A stretch of 45,285 nt of DNA from Basidiobolus ranarum (lineage: Eukaryota; Basidiobolomycota; Basidiobolomycetes; Basidiobolales). The stretch's first letter is position 1, and each line of letters begins with the position of its first letter. Below the pieces are notes generated by a model. It had not been told where the DNA came from. It did not search any database and saw only the letters and a list, made by a program, of their open reading frames with translations. Made by a program: the position numbers and the translations under genes. Positions 25,238 to 36,021 of this stretch are shown here, piece by piece. Location of the stretch: positions 1 through 45,285 of the forward strand of contig JASJQH010006902.1 of NCBI GenBank assembly GCA_040143965.1. The letters run 5' to 3'.

Positions 25238-26653
25238 ATGTTGTACTTGACCGCTGATCTTTTCCCAGTTTTTATTCCTTTCGGTATCATCGGACTCTAC
25301 CGTTACTTATGGTATGTGATAAAGCTCTTGGCTTATGTTACCTACAAGCCTCAACAGCCTTTACGTAATCCAACTTACCGTGCTCGGCACGATGTTACAA
25401 TCGTGGTACCAACCATTGACGCCGGTGAAGAATTCAAGGAGGCTGCTCACTCATGGTTACTAAACGACCCAAAAGAGATTCTGATCATTACCGAAACCAA
25501 GATGGTGGGTCCTTTACAAGAATTGGCAAACTCAGTGGATCCAGATAAGATTCGAGTCTTCTCCGTACCAAAAGCCAACAAGCGCTTGCAGATGGTAGAG
25601 GGGATTAGACATACCAATACTGAAATCTTAGTATTCGCTGATGACGATGCTATCTGGCCTCCAACATTACTAGAATATACTTTGGCATGCTTTGAAGATC
25701 GTAAAATGGGTGGGGTTGGTACCTCTCAGACAGTAAAAGCTATTGGTAGATATCAAACGGTTTGGGAGGTGATGGCCGGGTTCCGTTTGACGCAAAGAAA
25801 TATCGAGGTGGCTGCTTCTACCCATATAGATGGAGGAGTTTGTTGTTTGTCCGGAAGGACAGCCAGCTATCGTACGTCCATTTTAAAGGATCCCTCGTTC
25901 ATCCACAGTTTTACAAATGACTTCTGGTTAGGAAAGTATCAACTCAATTCTGGTGATGACAAATTTCTCACTCGCTGGGTAGTGAAGCACGGTTGGAATA
26001 CTTACATACAGGCTTGTCCAGAGGCCGAGTTACAATCAACGTTTAAAAATAATTGGCGCTTTCTTAAACAGGTTTTACGTTGGACGCGCAACACTTGGCG
26101 ATCTGATATTCGATCTTTGTGTACTGAACGAGTCATTTGGTACAGATACCCATATGTTGCGTTCACTATGTTGGATAAATTCTTCAATCCAATCACTTTA
26201 TTGGCAGGCCCAGTGCTAGTTGGGCTTCTTTGCTACAAATCTTACAAGGGGAACTACCATTTGCCGTTGTGGAATGTGCTTGTATCGTATATCATCTGGC
26301 TGTTGATCACTCGCTGTATCAAGCTTTTACCACATTTCTGGCGTAGGCCACAGGATATCATCCATGTTCCTGCATTCTTAATCTTTAATTATTATTTCTG
26401 TATCATGAAAATATATGCATTGTTTACTCTGCATGTTACCGCCTGGGGCACTCGCCAAGGTGTAGATACAGACCCCAATGAAATCTATGCTGAATTGAAG
26501 GGTCTTGATGAAAAAGAATTCGTGGCTCAGGACATACCTGAGCTTAGGATAGAAATGACACATGGGGTAAACTCACCTACGGGACTTTCTCCTCCACCTC
26601 AGCCTCTATCTCGCTCGATCCCCTCTAAACAGGCGAATTATATGGTAGTATAA
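25238..26653 (+). CDS. GT2 glycosyltransferase, hyaluronan-synthase-like
   Basis: Processive-type family 2 glycosyltransferase embedded in the plasma membrane, related to fungal Cps1/GT2 proteins that make a surface polysaccharide. 471 residues, single exon. Membrane segment near residues 8-34; the catalytic domain starts VTIVVPTIDAGEEF. UDP/metal-binding DDD at 135-137 (FADDDAIWPP), acceptor-side GDD at 239-241 (NSGDDKFLTRW), and the Q-x-x-RW signature at 278-282 (QVLRWTR). Two or more membrane helices follow (about 310-370). A Pro/Ser-rich cytoplasmic tail completes it. All catalytic residues are intact. The sugar used cannot be told from sequence. Confidence 0.9.
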   Translation: MLYLTADLFPVFIPFGIIGLYRYLWYVIKLLAYVTYKPQQPLRNPTYRARHDVTIVVPTIDAGEEFKEAAHSWLLNDPKEILIITETKMVGPLQELANSVDPDKIRVFSVPKANKRLQMVEGIRHTNTEILVFADDDAIWPPTLLEYTLACFEDRKMGGVGTSQTVKAIGRYQTVWEVMAGFRLTQRNIEVAASTHIDGGVCCLSGRTASYRTSILKDPSFIHSFTNDFWLGKYQLNSGDDKFLTRWVVKHGWNTYIQACPEAELQSTFKNNWRFLKQVLRWTRNTWRSDIRSLCTERVIWYRYPYVAFTMLDKFFNPITLLAGPVLVGLLCYKSYKGNYHLPLWNVLVSYIIWLLITRCIKLLPHFWRRPQDIIHVPAFLIFNYYFCIMKIYALFTLHVTAWGTRQGVDTDPNEIYAELKGLDEKEFVAQDIPELRIEMTHGVNSPTGLSPPPQPLSRSIPSKQANYMVV

Positions 26654-27780
26654 AGGTTTTAAGCCCCTCCTATCAGACTATCACATTACCTATCTTATCT
26701 CGAAGGCAATCTTAGCCTTCTATTTAATGTAAATTATGGATTCCATCTACCGTCTCTAACACCACAACGGCCCTATATAGATTTTGAGCTAATCTTTAAC
26801 TTATAAAGGTGAACTAATATATAACATCCATCTAAATATCGATAATTTATCACGTTTTCTCGGTGGTAAATGTGAGTTTTTTTGCCACCTTCTCGACACT
26901 CCATTTTCGGTTAGTTACAATTTGGGCAGCAATTTACCTAGATCTGTCTCTTCGAGCATACTAGTAGATGTGGATTCGTGTCTAGTATTCGCCTTTTCCG
27001 TAAGAGTTGAGTTGTGAGTCTTTTGTAAAGTGCTGCTCACTCTCACATATCATTGGTTTGTTTAGTATGCCTACGAAAATAAGAATCAAGTTAAGTTCAG
27101 TGAATGAGAGTAGAAAACTCACACGGTTAGGTAGTGAAAGAGTGGTTTCTTAGTACAGATTTAAACACTCATTTTTTATGGTTGATTGAAACATGCATCC
27201 GAATTAGTTGTGGAATGAAGCATCTATGAAACTCCGATTACCAATTGCTGACAATGCGGGGTAACTTTAACTTGACGCGTGGGATTTCAGATGCACCAAT
27301 CGAGTAAGTTACCATTTATACGTCTGAATATCTAATTCTGTATAACAGTTTGACAATTAATTGGCTGTAGATTGATTCTATGATGATCAAGCTAAATGTT
27401 CGATATACCTCATTTGACCCGAGGAATTTCCATTTACAATAAACGAAGTTTCTTCACTCTTGAAATAAAGATTATGGAGCTTCTGAAATGTATGGGCCTT
27501 GAATTATTACTTCAAATCAGTCCTATCTTTGCCTAGAATTTGCCTTCAATTTTGTTCTTCATTGTAAATAGAATGATGCTTGCTAATAGCATACCAAGGT
27601 TTCAGAGGATATTTGTACTTGCATGGCGTTACCAAACTAGGTAGATTACCTGCGGGGAGTGGAGTGGATTCCATAAGCAAAGTAAGCCTTCAAGCCATCG
27701 TCTAGCCTTTTTGACGATCTAGTACATAAGGGCGAGGTAGATGTCAGGTAATTTCATTAAACCTTTCCATTTTCTATACT
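26654..27780. other. intergenic; start of duplicated segment near its right end
   Basis: No gene seen. From about 27540 the sequence is recognisably similar to about 35770-36021 ahead of the second transporter copy, so the duplication took roughly 240 bp of promoter with it. Confidence 0.6.
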
Positions 27781-29172
27781 ATGGGCGTACTAGTATATCT
27801 CGCTGCTTCAGCTGCCGCTATCGGAGGCTTTCTCTTTGGTTACGATGTGGGTGTTATCAGTGGTGTACTGATTATGGATCCCTTCGAAGACCGCTTTGGT
27901 TATGCTCACAATTCATTGTTGAAGGGCTTCATTGTCAGTAGTCTCGTGCTGGGCTGTTTCTTCGGTTCATTAGCTGCATCATATTTGGCTGATCGCTTTG
28001 GTCGTAAAGTCAGTATTATCATTGGAGGCATTATGTTCACCATTGGTGGAGCTCTCCAAGCTTCCTCATTCGAGATTGGACAGTTGCTCGTTGGACGTAT
28101 CGTTGCAGGTTTAGCTATTGGCGTGTTGTCTATGGTAGTTCCATTGTATCAATCAGAAATCGCACCCAAAGAAATCCGTGGTACTCTTGTGTCGATGCAA
28201 CAACTAGCTATCACCATTGGTATCTTTGTCAGTTTCTTGATCAATCTTGGGTGTGCCAAGATCGAAGGAGGAGCCAGTTGGAGAATCCCACTTGGTATTC
28301 AGTGTGTCCCTGCTGTTACCTTGGCTTTGGTCATGTTGATTCTACCAAAATCCCCACGTTGGCTCACATCTAAAGGGCGTACTGATGAGGCCATGGAAGT
28401 ATTGCGCAAGGTTGCCACTAATCCAGAGGAAGAGATGGAGGAAATGAATGATGCCATCCGTATGGAACAAGAAATGGAGAAGCCCTCTTGGTTGGAACTT
28501 TTAGGACCTAATCTTCGTCGTCGTGTTCTTATTGGAATCGCCATCCAAGTCTTCCAACAACTTACCGGAATCAATGCTGTCATGTACTATGCTCCTACTA
28601 TCTTCAAAACTGCCGGATTCGTTGGTAGCACTGCTCAACTCACCGCTACAGCCATCAATGGAGCTGTGAATGTATGCATGACCATTCCAGCTGTCATTTA
28701 TGTTGATCGTTTAGGTCGTCGCCCACTTTTGCTCGCTGGTGCCGCCTTGATGGCTTTGGCCATGATCTTGGTTGGTGCTTTGATTGCCATTTTCGCCCCT
28801 CGAAACTTCGACGACAAGTCAGCTGGTTATGCTACCATTGCACTGATCTATATGTTCGTCGCATTCTTTGCCTGTACCTGGGGACCTATTGGTTGGATTT
28901 ACCCATCAGAAATCTACTCTACCCGTGTCCGTGCCAAGTGCATGAGTATTACCACCGCTTCTAACTGGGCCTTCAACTTCATCATTGCTCTTGTCGTTCC
29001 ACCCTTGATCAACTCTATTAGCTGGGGGTTGTATATCATCTTTGGAGCATGTGGTGTCCTCATGTTCCTGTTTGTGTACTTCTTTGTACCTGAGACTAAA
29101 GGAAAGAGTTTGGAACAAATCGATCATATGCTTGGTGGTCGTGTAAATCTCGAAGAGAAAAACAAAGTCTAA
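27781..29172 (+). CDS. MFS sugar/H+ symporter
   Basis: Twelve-helix major-facilitator sugar transporter of the plasma membrane, 463 residues, single exon as given. Family signatures: GFLFGYDVGVISG in helix 1, LADRFGRK and VDRLGRRPLL loop motifs, PKSPRWL after helix 6, QQLTGINAVMYYAPTIF in helix 7, and PETKGKSLEQI after helix 12. The usual cytosolic N-terminal extension is absent. An alternative start at 27741 (ATG TCA G), spliced over a 46-bp intron (27748-27793) to the TATATCTC sequence, would give MSVYLAAS instead of MGVLVYLAAS. Substrate (hexose, pentose or polyol) is not decided. A damaged paralogue lies 8.2 kb downstream. Confidence 0.93.
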   Translation: MGVLVYLAASAAAIGGFLFGYDVGVISGVLIMDPFEDRFGYAHNSLLKGFIVSSLVLGCFFGSLAASYLADRFGRKVSIIIGGIMFTIGGALQASSFEIGQLLVGRIVAGLAIGVLSMVVPLYQSEIAPKEIRGTLVSMQQLAITIGIFVSFLINLGCAKIEGGASWRIPLGIQCVPAVTLALVMLILPKSPRWLTSKGRTDEAMEVLRKVATNPEEEMEEMNDAIRMEQEMEKPSWLELLGPNLRRRVLIGIAIQVFQQLTGINAVMYYAPTIFKTAGFVGSTAQLTATAINGAVNVCMTIPAVIYVDRLGRRPLLLAGAALMALAMILVGALIAIFAPRNFDDKSAGYATIALIYMFVAFFACTWGPIGWIYPSEIYSTRVRAKCMSITTASNWAFNFIIALVVPPLINSISWGLYIIFGACGVLMFLFVYFFVPETKGKSLEQIDHMLGGRVNLEEKNKV

Positions 29173-29428
29173 AATGATTTGACAATCTGTGATTATGTCA
29201 ACAGAAACCCTTGTAATCATAAAATGTATATATATTCACTTTTTATCCATTTCAATAAACATATTTCATCAGAGTATTTTCCTAGTATGTGTTAATGAAT
29301 CTGTTATTGGATTATGATTGCTTGTTTATTCGGCAATAGGTGCCCAATCTTATCTACTTCCCTGGAAAGATAGTGACAGTCACAAACATTAGACTTTTCT
29401 TTATACATTTTGAATAGCTGTATTTCCA

Positions 29429-30010
29429 TTACTCTGGCGGTTTTACAAGAGCGGATACGGCTTTCCCAAAAAAGATTCTCCAGTTCTGGCAATGAATATG
29501 AATTAGTTGAAAGATTGCGACAAAAGCATATAGCTGATCAAGTACCTCCCATATGTAACCTACGATACCATCGCCCTTGAATCTTAGAGGCCTATCGTTC
29601 CAGCGTTCTTCATGACGCACGATCTCCTCGTTGCTATTGAAGTGAATATCGATCACACTGCGCATCAATTTTTGACTACGGAATATCGGCATCGTGTATC
29701 GCTGTCGAAGTTCAAAACGTAATAACTCGGGTCTATTCTCCAGTATTTGCTTCCCTTCAGTAACTGATTCTGGGAATAATTTGGCCAAACCGTAGAATTG
29801 TGATTTTACTGCTCGGATTCCACGAGCTTGTCCCAAAGGGTCTTCGAATACTGCGGTTTTGGAGTAATTTTTAAAGCAGCTAGGTGATGCTTGACCACTG
29901 TAGAGCTTTAGTAGAGATGTTAGCGCTTTCCTAATAGAATACTGTTAGATTCTTACTTTGATTATATTCTCCAGGATCTCCTGTCGTTGTGAGTGAAGTT
30001 TGGTTGCCAT
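29429..30010 (-). CDS. SnoaL/NTF2-like protein of unknown function
   Basis: Three exons proposed: 30010-29957, 29905-29546, 29485-29429 (introns 51 and 60 bp), 156 residues. The stretch TAVFEDPLGQARGIRAVKSQ, then FELRQRYTMPIF and VRHEERWNDRPL, has the cone-shaped NTF2/SnoaL-like pattern seen in many small fungal proteins of unknown role. There is no signal peptide. A second acceptor 8 bp further on (29477) would give a 58-codon alternative end reaching 29304. Its 3' end faces the transporter's 3' end. Confidence 0.6.
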
Positions 30011-30539
30011 AAGAGTGAAGTTTGTAAGTTATATCATCAGTGTAGGGTTTTCAGTCACTGCTTATATACTCCCGCAATGATGTCACACGCGTAGAATGAC
30101 TCCGTTCTTTTTAATCCGAATCGGGTTAAACCTACAAAGTATCTATCTTCATGATGACTTCAGATGGCTAAGTTCAACTGATGATCGAGAATGTGACTAA
30201 TCAAAGTCATACCAAGAGCATCGAGATCGAGACTTATTCATCACTAAATGCTTGGTAAATTATGTATTTATTATTTGCAATACTAGAGGGTATGCTATTC
30301 AAAATTCTACCAAAATTTGATCATTTATTCATGCTATTCTAGGAGTTATTATAGTCTTGTCTAAGTGTTAACAATATATCTAAATAAATTGCTTCTTGGA
30401 ACGCGGAAAAAGAATACTATTTTCATGTTGTTTTGGGTGGTCATAAGGGAGTCTCAAGTCATTTCGAAACCCAAAGAGAGACCTATTGAAAAAGTTGGGA
30501 AATTCTCTTCTCCCATCAGCAAAAAACACTTTTTGTCGC
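30011..30539. other. intergenic, no gene seen
   Basis: Upstream of the SnoaL-like gene and downstream of the kinase. A TATATACTCC-type element near 30062-30070 sits about 50 bp ahead of the SnoaL-like start and could be its TATA box. Confidence 0.45.
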
Positions 30540-32436
30540 TTACATCTGTTCAAGTACACTCTTGATGAATCCACGAAACAAGCGGAATTGTTTCTTATCT
30601 CCAGTTAATCTTTTGATCACAACGGCAGTTTTATTCGTCCTTGGTACTTCAGATAGCTTGATTTTAGCTGAAAAGGTTTTCTTCTCTACCAAACTCCAAT
30701 GAGCCTCGGTTAAAGAAGGTGAATGCTGACAAATAAGCTTTGACTTGGCATCTAGTATGTAAGCAAGCTGATGCTGGTCTAAAAACTGAATCATTTTCGT
30801 TAGCAGTAACGGGGCTTTCTCGTTGGAAAAAGTGACAACACAATGATTGAGGTAGATGAATAAACTAGCTTCGTTTATATATCTAGTTTGTAAGCCAACT
30901 GTACTGTCATCATCGTCGCTTTCCTCAGCGTCCAAAAGTTCAAGACTACGTGAAATAAGCTCATACAAAGAAGTTACTGGACTTCTTTTGACTAGTACCC
31001 GTTCTGGAAAATTCTTGTCTTCTTCACCCAACTCCAGCTCCATCTCTAACGATAACTGTATTTGTGTTTCTCCCTGATATAGACAAGCACTCATCTCTAT
31101 CAGTACTTGGGGATCAATTTCTCGTGGAAGAGAGATACTCTCAAATGGATCAAAAAACGGCATCGATATTGGCGGTACATTAGAAAGGAATAAATGCTTA
31201 TATACATCGGCGATACTGATGCGGCGTTTGCGGTTGGGATCTAGACAACGGGCAAGAATGCTTTTGCACTCTGAGAAACTCATTTTAGTTCAAACGGAAT
31301 GTTGATTTTATATCTTAGTCATACTATGCTTACCAAATGATATATTGCTTGGGTATTTCACTTTCCCAGTCATTACACGCTCCAAATTCTTTGGTTTTGA
31401 CGGATCTCCAAAGGGTAAATATCCAGCGATCATTACGAAGAGTACTACTCCTATTCAGTACAATTGTACCCTATCTTAGATTCTATAAAGAAAAATGAGT
31501 CGAGAATGTCGAATAAACTTACCAAGGGACCATATGTCTACTTCAGGTCCTGGATAATCGAAACGTTAGCTTTTGCTTCTAATAATTTAGACACTCCGTA
31601 CTCACCAACATAGGATTCTCCACGTAAAATTTCGGGGGCGGTGTAGGGAAGTGATCCACAGGCAGTTTTAAGAACTGCATTTCGATTGTAGAAATTGGCC
31701 AAACCAAAGTCGATTAGTTTAATGTTATCGTCTTTATCGACCAGGATGTTCTACGTAGAAACGGGAGTTAGTCCTTGGCAGTAATGTGGTAACAACACAG
31801 ATGCGTATTCAATGAATAGATACCTCAATTTTGATATCACGATGAGTAATATTGTAACTATGACAATAGCCTATTTGTAGTCCAAAGTTAACGTCATGTA
31901 GATGAATCTCATTTGGATTAACAAATTACTCACTCAAAGCTGCCACAATCTGATGAAAATACCGCTTTGCTCTTTCTTCTGACAGACCTCGCTTGCCGAT
32001 CTTTTCAGCCAGCTGACAGCCATCAACATACTCGTAGAATAGGTAGTAATGAGTATCAGTTACACGAAAATTCTTGAGCGTGACGATGTTTGGATGGGCA
32101 AGTAAGCGAGCCATGTTAGCCTCACGCACAACTCGTTTTTCCATCGATTTTGTTCTCTTTGTATCATGTTCGGCGCCGCGTCTGATCTGCCTTTGAATGA
32201 TCTTTACTGCATACTAAGCATTAAATGGCATTGTTAGTTCAGTTGCGTGGAGAAATCTCCATAACTATCCGTTGAACAAAACTCACTTTCTCTTTGGTAG
32301 CCAGACTCATAACTAACTTCACCTTCCCATAGCTTCCTTCGCCTAAAGATTTTATTACCGAAAATTCCCCTAACGGTGTCCTCAGAATGCCGCGACTAGC
32401 ACTCTTCAACGATAAAGCGATTCGTTTGGAAACCAT
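30540..32436 (-). CDS. Ser/Thr protein kinase, AMPK/MARK-like, with KA1-like C-terminus
   Basis: Several exons. The catalytic domain has the glycine loop LGEGSYGKV, the ATP lysine in YAVKIIQ (formed across a splice), HRDIKIEN, DFGLANF, the activation-loop Thr in LKTACGSLPYTAPE, and VDIWSLGVVLF. These place it in the CAMK/AMPK-related group. The last exon (31283-30540) carries the end of the catalytic domain (CLDPNRKRRI), an acidic linker (EESDDDDS) and a C-terminal piece (KRLTGDKKQFRLFRGFIKSV) resembling a KA1 membrane-binding domain. I give the start at 32436 (MVSKRIAL). The frame continues upstream to a possible acceptor near 32547, so a first exon may be missing. Confidence 0.82.
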
Positions 32437-33340
32437 GTAAGGGGGAGGGAATTTTCCTTGAAAGAAAGATTTTAGGGTTTTCAATGGTAAATCAGGCTTT
32501 CGTAGGTTGGGTAAATGGTGGCGGAAGTTCGTGAGATCTGTTCTAACAAAAAAAGAATCAATCTTCGTCGATGTATATATCCTCTTCAGAGAGGATGTAG
32601 AACCATGAACACTTCACAAAAACTCCCTAAATGCCGATGGTAAAATGGAATCACCGATAAAATGAGAGCAGAGATTTGTGGGTCCATCAATGGTGTGTTC
32701 TGCCAGTTGGTGCATAACTTTGTGAGAAAGAATCTAGGCAATTCAATGCTTTCAGAAACAATGGCAGCAATTGTATTTCACATAGCTGCTAGCAATGAAC
32801 AAGCGGCAAATCATCTTAAATCTCCATCCTTGCTTTTGCTATTATATATTTCTACAGTTATTGTCCTTAATCTTCTATGACATATCTCTATGGTTATTCG
32901 ACCTCAAATAAACTTACCTAAGTAATAGTCATGGATGTTTATACTGCACACACTATATAATACACTACATAAAATACAAAATCCATTGGATATTTAGCTT
33001 TCGGTTCATCATACTAGATATGGTCTAAATTAGGATCAGTTAATCTATGTCATGACACGTGGGATATTAAAGGTGAGCCTAAGGAAGGAAGAACACTATA
33101 TGCCATGCCCACCCTAACCCTAGAGTGAGACTAAATGTAGAGTTGAAAGCATAAATTAATGAGTTCTTTATGTAATATGTACAGATTACACATGATGAAG
33201 TCATTCGAAAGGTGTCACAGATTACGAATGACTTTATTCATATGAGTAGTAAAGTTGTCGTTGGATATTAACTGCGAGCGCAACGGTAGCCATATCAGTT
33301 AACGGGATATCAGGTGCGAAAGAGAACACCTTGTGAGTGG
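32437..33340. other. intergenic; possible kinase first exon; telomere-like motif
   Basis: Contains the unresolved 5' end of the kinase gene. A rightward 72-codon ORF (32662-32880) with a hydrophobic end is not supported by any family. A two-unit CCCTAA motif is at 33112-33122. Confidence 0.45.
33112..33122. repeat. short interstitial telomere-like motif
   Basis: CCCTAACCCTA, nearly two units of the common fungal telomere repeat (TTAGGG on the other strand). Confidence 0.5.
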
Positions 33341-33658
33341 TCACAGTCTCTTTGGAGTCCACTGAAGTCGATTCATACTCTCTCGATGTTGAAGTTTCTT
33401 AATTAAGTTGTCGCGATCGGTGATGATAGGCATATAGGATCGTGTAATATCTCGACCGAAGCGATGTTGACTTGGTGGCGAAAAGAGAAGTTTATCAGAT
33501 CGGTGCTTGCCATCACCTAGCTTGGGTTTTGGTGAGGTCCAATGGATAGTGCTGCTGGGCAATATCACCCAATCTTCAGATAGTCCATTGTCCAGTGTGC
33601 TCTTGCGTTCTCTACGTCCGCCAAATACCTGACTATTGATCCAGGAAAGCATAGCCAT
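33341..33658 (-). CDS. hypothetical 105-residue protein with LIR-like motif
   Basis: Single-exon ORF starting MAMLSWINSQVFGG and ending in a basic Arg/Lys/Gln-rich tail (DNLIKKLQHRESMNRLQW). A TATTTATA-type element lies about 125-135 bp upstream on the same strand (near 33783-33793), which supports a real promoter. Residues SEDWVILPS fit the acidic-W-x-x-L pattern of an Atg8-interacting (LIR/AIM) motif. There is no signal peptide or membrane segment, and no family is recognised. The motif is short and could occur by chance. Confidence 0.5.
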   Translation of the reverse strand: MAMLSWINSQVFGGRRERKSTLDNGLSEDWVILPSSTIHWTSPKPKLGDGKHRSDKLLFSPPSQHRFGRDITRSYMPIITDRDNLIKKLQHRESMNRLQWTPKRL

Positions 33659-34083
33659 GACCCTTGTTCAGTAGAGGCGACCTTTGTGAAGAGTAATAAT
33701 ACCAGGATGTATAATAAGCAAAGGAAAAGAGTTGTGAGGGAAGTTGGGACCAAGATGAAGCAGAATGAAGTGCCACAGGAGGTATATAAATAGTAGCTCT
33801 AACAAATGGCTTTATTTGTTCAGACCTGTCACGCCCCCAGATTGGGCAGAGATGATTGGCTCGCTGTTGGCTCAGTGTTTTGTTATTAATGGACTCTAAT
33901 AATTCAGTTATTTATATCTGACCCTATCGCCTAGCCAACAAAGGAGCACTAACAAAGGCGTCAACCCTAACCCAGATTTCCACCTCAGCCCCTATAATTA
34001 CACATTACACAGTACACTTCTCCTTAACTCTCAGCTTATTACAATCTCGTATCGCAAGTCCCGTATGGTGCACGCTATATTCT

Positions 34084-34096
34084 ACCCTAACCCTAG
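34084..34096. repeat. short interstitial telomere-like motif
   Basis: ACCCTAACCCTAG, two units of CCCTAA in the same orientation as the motif at 33112. Confidence 0.5.
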
Positions 34097-34621
34097 GCTC
34101 CAGATAAGGTAGTTGGGGTGTTATTGCTGTCTCAAAGTGCACATCAATGTATGACTATGATCTTCTAGCATGCCAAAGTTTCCGACACTTGATAAGTACC
34201 TTGGCAATGATTGGGTTGATGGATCTGGTGACCTACTATGGCTTACAAGCCCATTGCTTAACCATCTCTTACAAAGATGTAAGGAAGGGCATGAGCGCAT
34301 GAGAACTCAATTGATTTGTGGCAACGAACCTTAAGCCAATTTTAGGGTGCATACACGTGATCTATTATATACATAGGCCTGTCATCTGATTCATGTGTAT
34401 GTGTGTGTGTATTAGGCTAATAACAGTTCTAACTGAGCTTGTAGCAACCTCCGACTAACCCGAACCCCAATCCTACGATAAGGCTACTATACGATGATAT
34501 GATATGATAAGAACATAATATATATATATGATGGGTTTATCTTTAGCAAACATAAACTGCTACGTAATGGACTTTATGGTTAATTATCATGTAGTAAGCA
34601 AGAGACCAAATAAAGCCTGCA

Positions 34622-34683
34622 TACAGCTCTAGATATACATACAACTCTAGATATACAGCTCTAGATATACATACAGCTCTAGC
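34622..34683. repeat. 14/18-bp tandem repeat
   Basis: About four copies of a unit around ACAGCTCTAGATATACAT, alternating with a shorter form that lacks the final ACAT. Confidence 0.8.
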
Positions 34684-34858
34684 TTGGGTAGTTACTTTGT
34701 GGCAGTCAATTTCGATTCCTTTTCTGGAAACATGATTTGCATCAACATCAATCCCCATTTTTTATTATGACTAATGCGCCACTTGCAATATACTTTGGAT
34801 GTATCCAAATGGTGATCATTTTGATTGAAAATAGATACTGAAAATGTCAATTCTCGGT

Positions 34859-34916
34859 GCAGAATAAAGAAGAAATCGGATGTTTATGCAGAATAAAGAA
34901 GAAATTGGATGCTTAT
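34859..34916. repeat. 29-bp tandem doublet
   Basis: Two adjacent copies starting GCAGAATAAAGAAGAAAT with two mismatches. Confidence 0.85.
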
Positions 34917-35581
34917 GGTTGCATATCATCGTTAAGAAGACAAGGTATTAAAAGCATCAAGCTGTCTTAACAGGTTTGAGAATTCCAACTGGTAGTCTAA
35001 CTGATTGCTTAAAACGTAGTAGAGTAGAGTAGCTTAAATACTATGTTGATCTAGCTTCGCCATGGTTTGTGGCAATATGTATATATATAGAGAGATTTCA
35101 CAGTTTCAGTAGAAAGTATTATTAGGCTCAAATCTGTTGCACACATTTGGAGTATAGAGCAAAGACACTTCGACTACTCTGGAGAGGTTTTTAGAAGGTT
35201 TCTGTAAATGACAATTTCACTAACTAAACTACATAGTATAAATAAATATAGATCTCATCCGTGATCATATTGCTTGAGCATGCTACGATAATGAGTGCTG
35301 GGAAGAGGAATTCATAATGTGTTCAAATATCTAAATTGGAGAATATTGCAGTAGATATTTTCGTAACATGAAAGCATTATATATATGGCTCTTTCTACTG
35401 TTTTACTCCTCCAATGAAAGGGGCATGTTTCAACAATATTCAACAACAAAACCTGGAGTGAGGGGCATTAATTGCAAACAAAGTCACTATAGGATCAATG
35501 CAACCCATATGCTACTGAAGACAGATACTAGAATACTCTCACCCTAAGAATCTTTTGTCACTTTGCCATAGTCTTTTAAGT

Positions 35582-35650
35582 ATTCTATGAGCGATTCTAT
35601 TGAGATCAAACTTGAGCATTCTATGAGCGATTCTATTGAGATCAAACTAT
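35582..35650. repeat. 36-bp tandem doublet
   Basis: Two copies starting ATTCTATGAGCGATTCTATT, identical over about 31 bp. Confidence 0.85.
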
Positions 35651-36021
35651 GTTGAGTTTGTATAGATATGGCATAAGTTTAAACAACTTTGTCTGTTGGT
35701 GCACAACACTGAGTTATTTCTATTTGCACAAAACGAATATTCTAATTTGTTCAATAAAATTCAATCTTCAATTTTGCTTCAGTTTTGCTTCAATTTTGTT
35801 CATCGTAAATGGCATGATGCTTGCTAATAGCATACCGAGGTTTCAAAGGATATTTTTTCTTGTATGAGATTACCAAACTAGGTAGATTACCTGCGGAGAG
35901 TGATGTAGATTTCATAAGTGAAGTACGCCTTCAAGCCACCGTCTACCCTATTTGACGATATAGTGCGTAAGAGCGAGGTAAATGTCTAGCAAATTCATCA
36001 AACCTTTCCATTTTCTATACT

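Larger units (their letters stand above)
33659..36021. other. gene-free region with short tandem duplications
   Basis: About 2.3 kb without a supportable gene. It holds two further CCCTAA-type motifs (33963-33973, 34084-34096), a short (GT)n run near 34395-34410, three tandem duplications listed separately and, from about 35770, the copied promoter of the second transporter. Confidence 0.6.

Noticed and set aside
32662-32880. 72-codon rightward ORF with a hydrophobic end
   Set aside because: No signal peptide, family match or good promoter; it lies in the uncertain 5' region of the kinase gene.
33565-33753. Leftward frame with a hydrophobic, signal-like start
   Set aside because: It begins at TTG and not ATG, overlaps the better-supported 105-residue ORF in another frame, and its hydrophobicity comes from a T-rich 5' leader.
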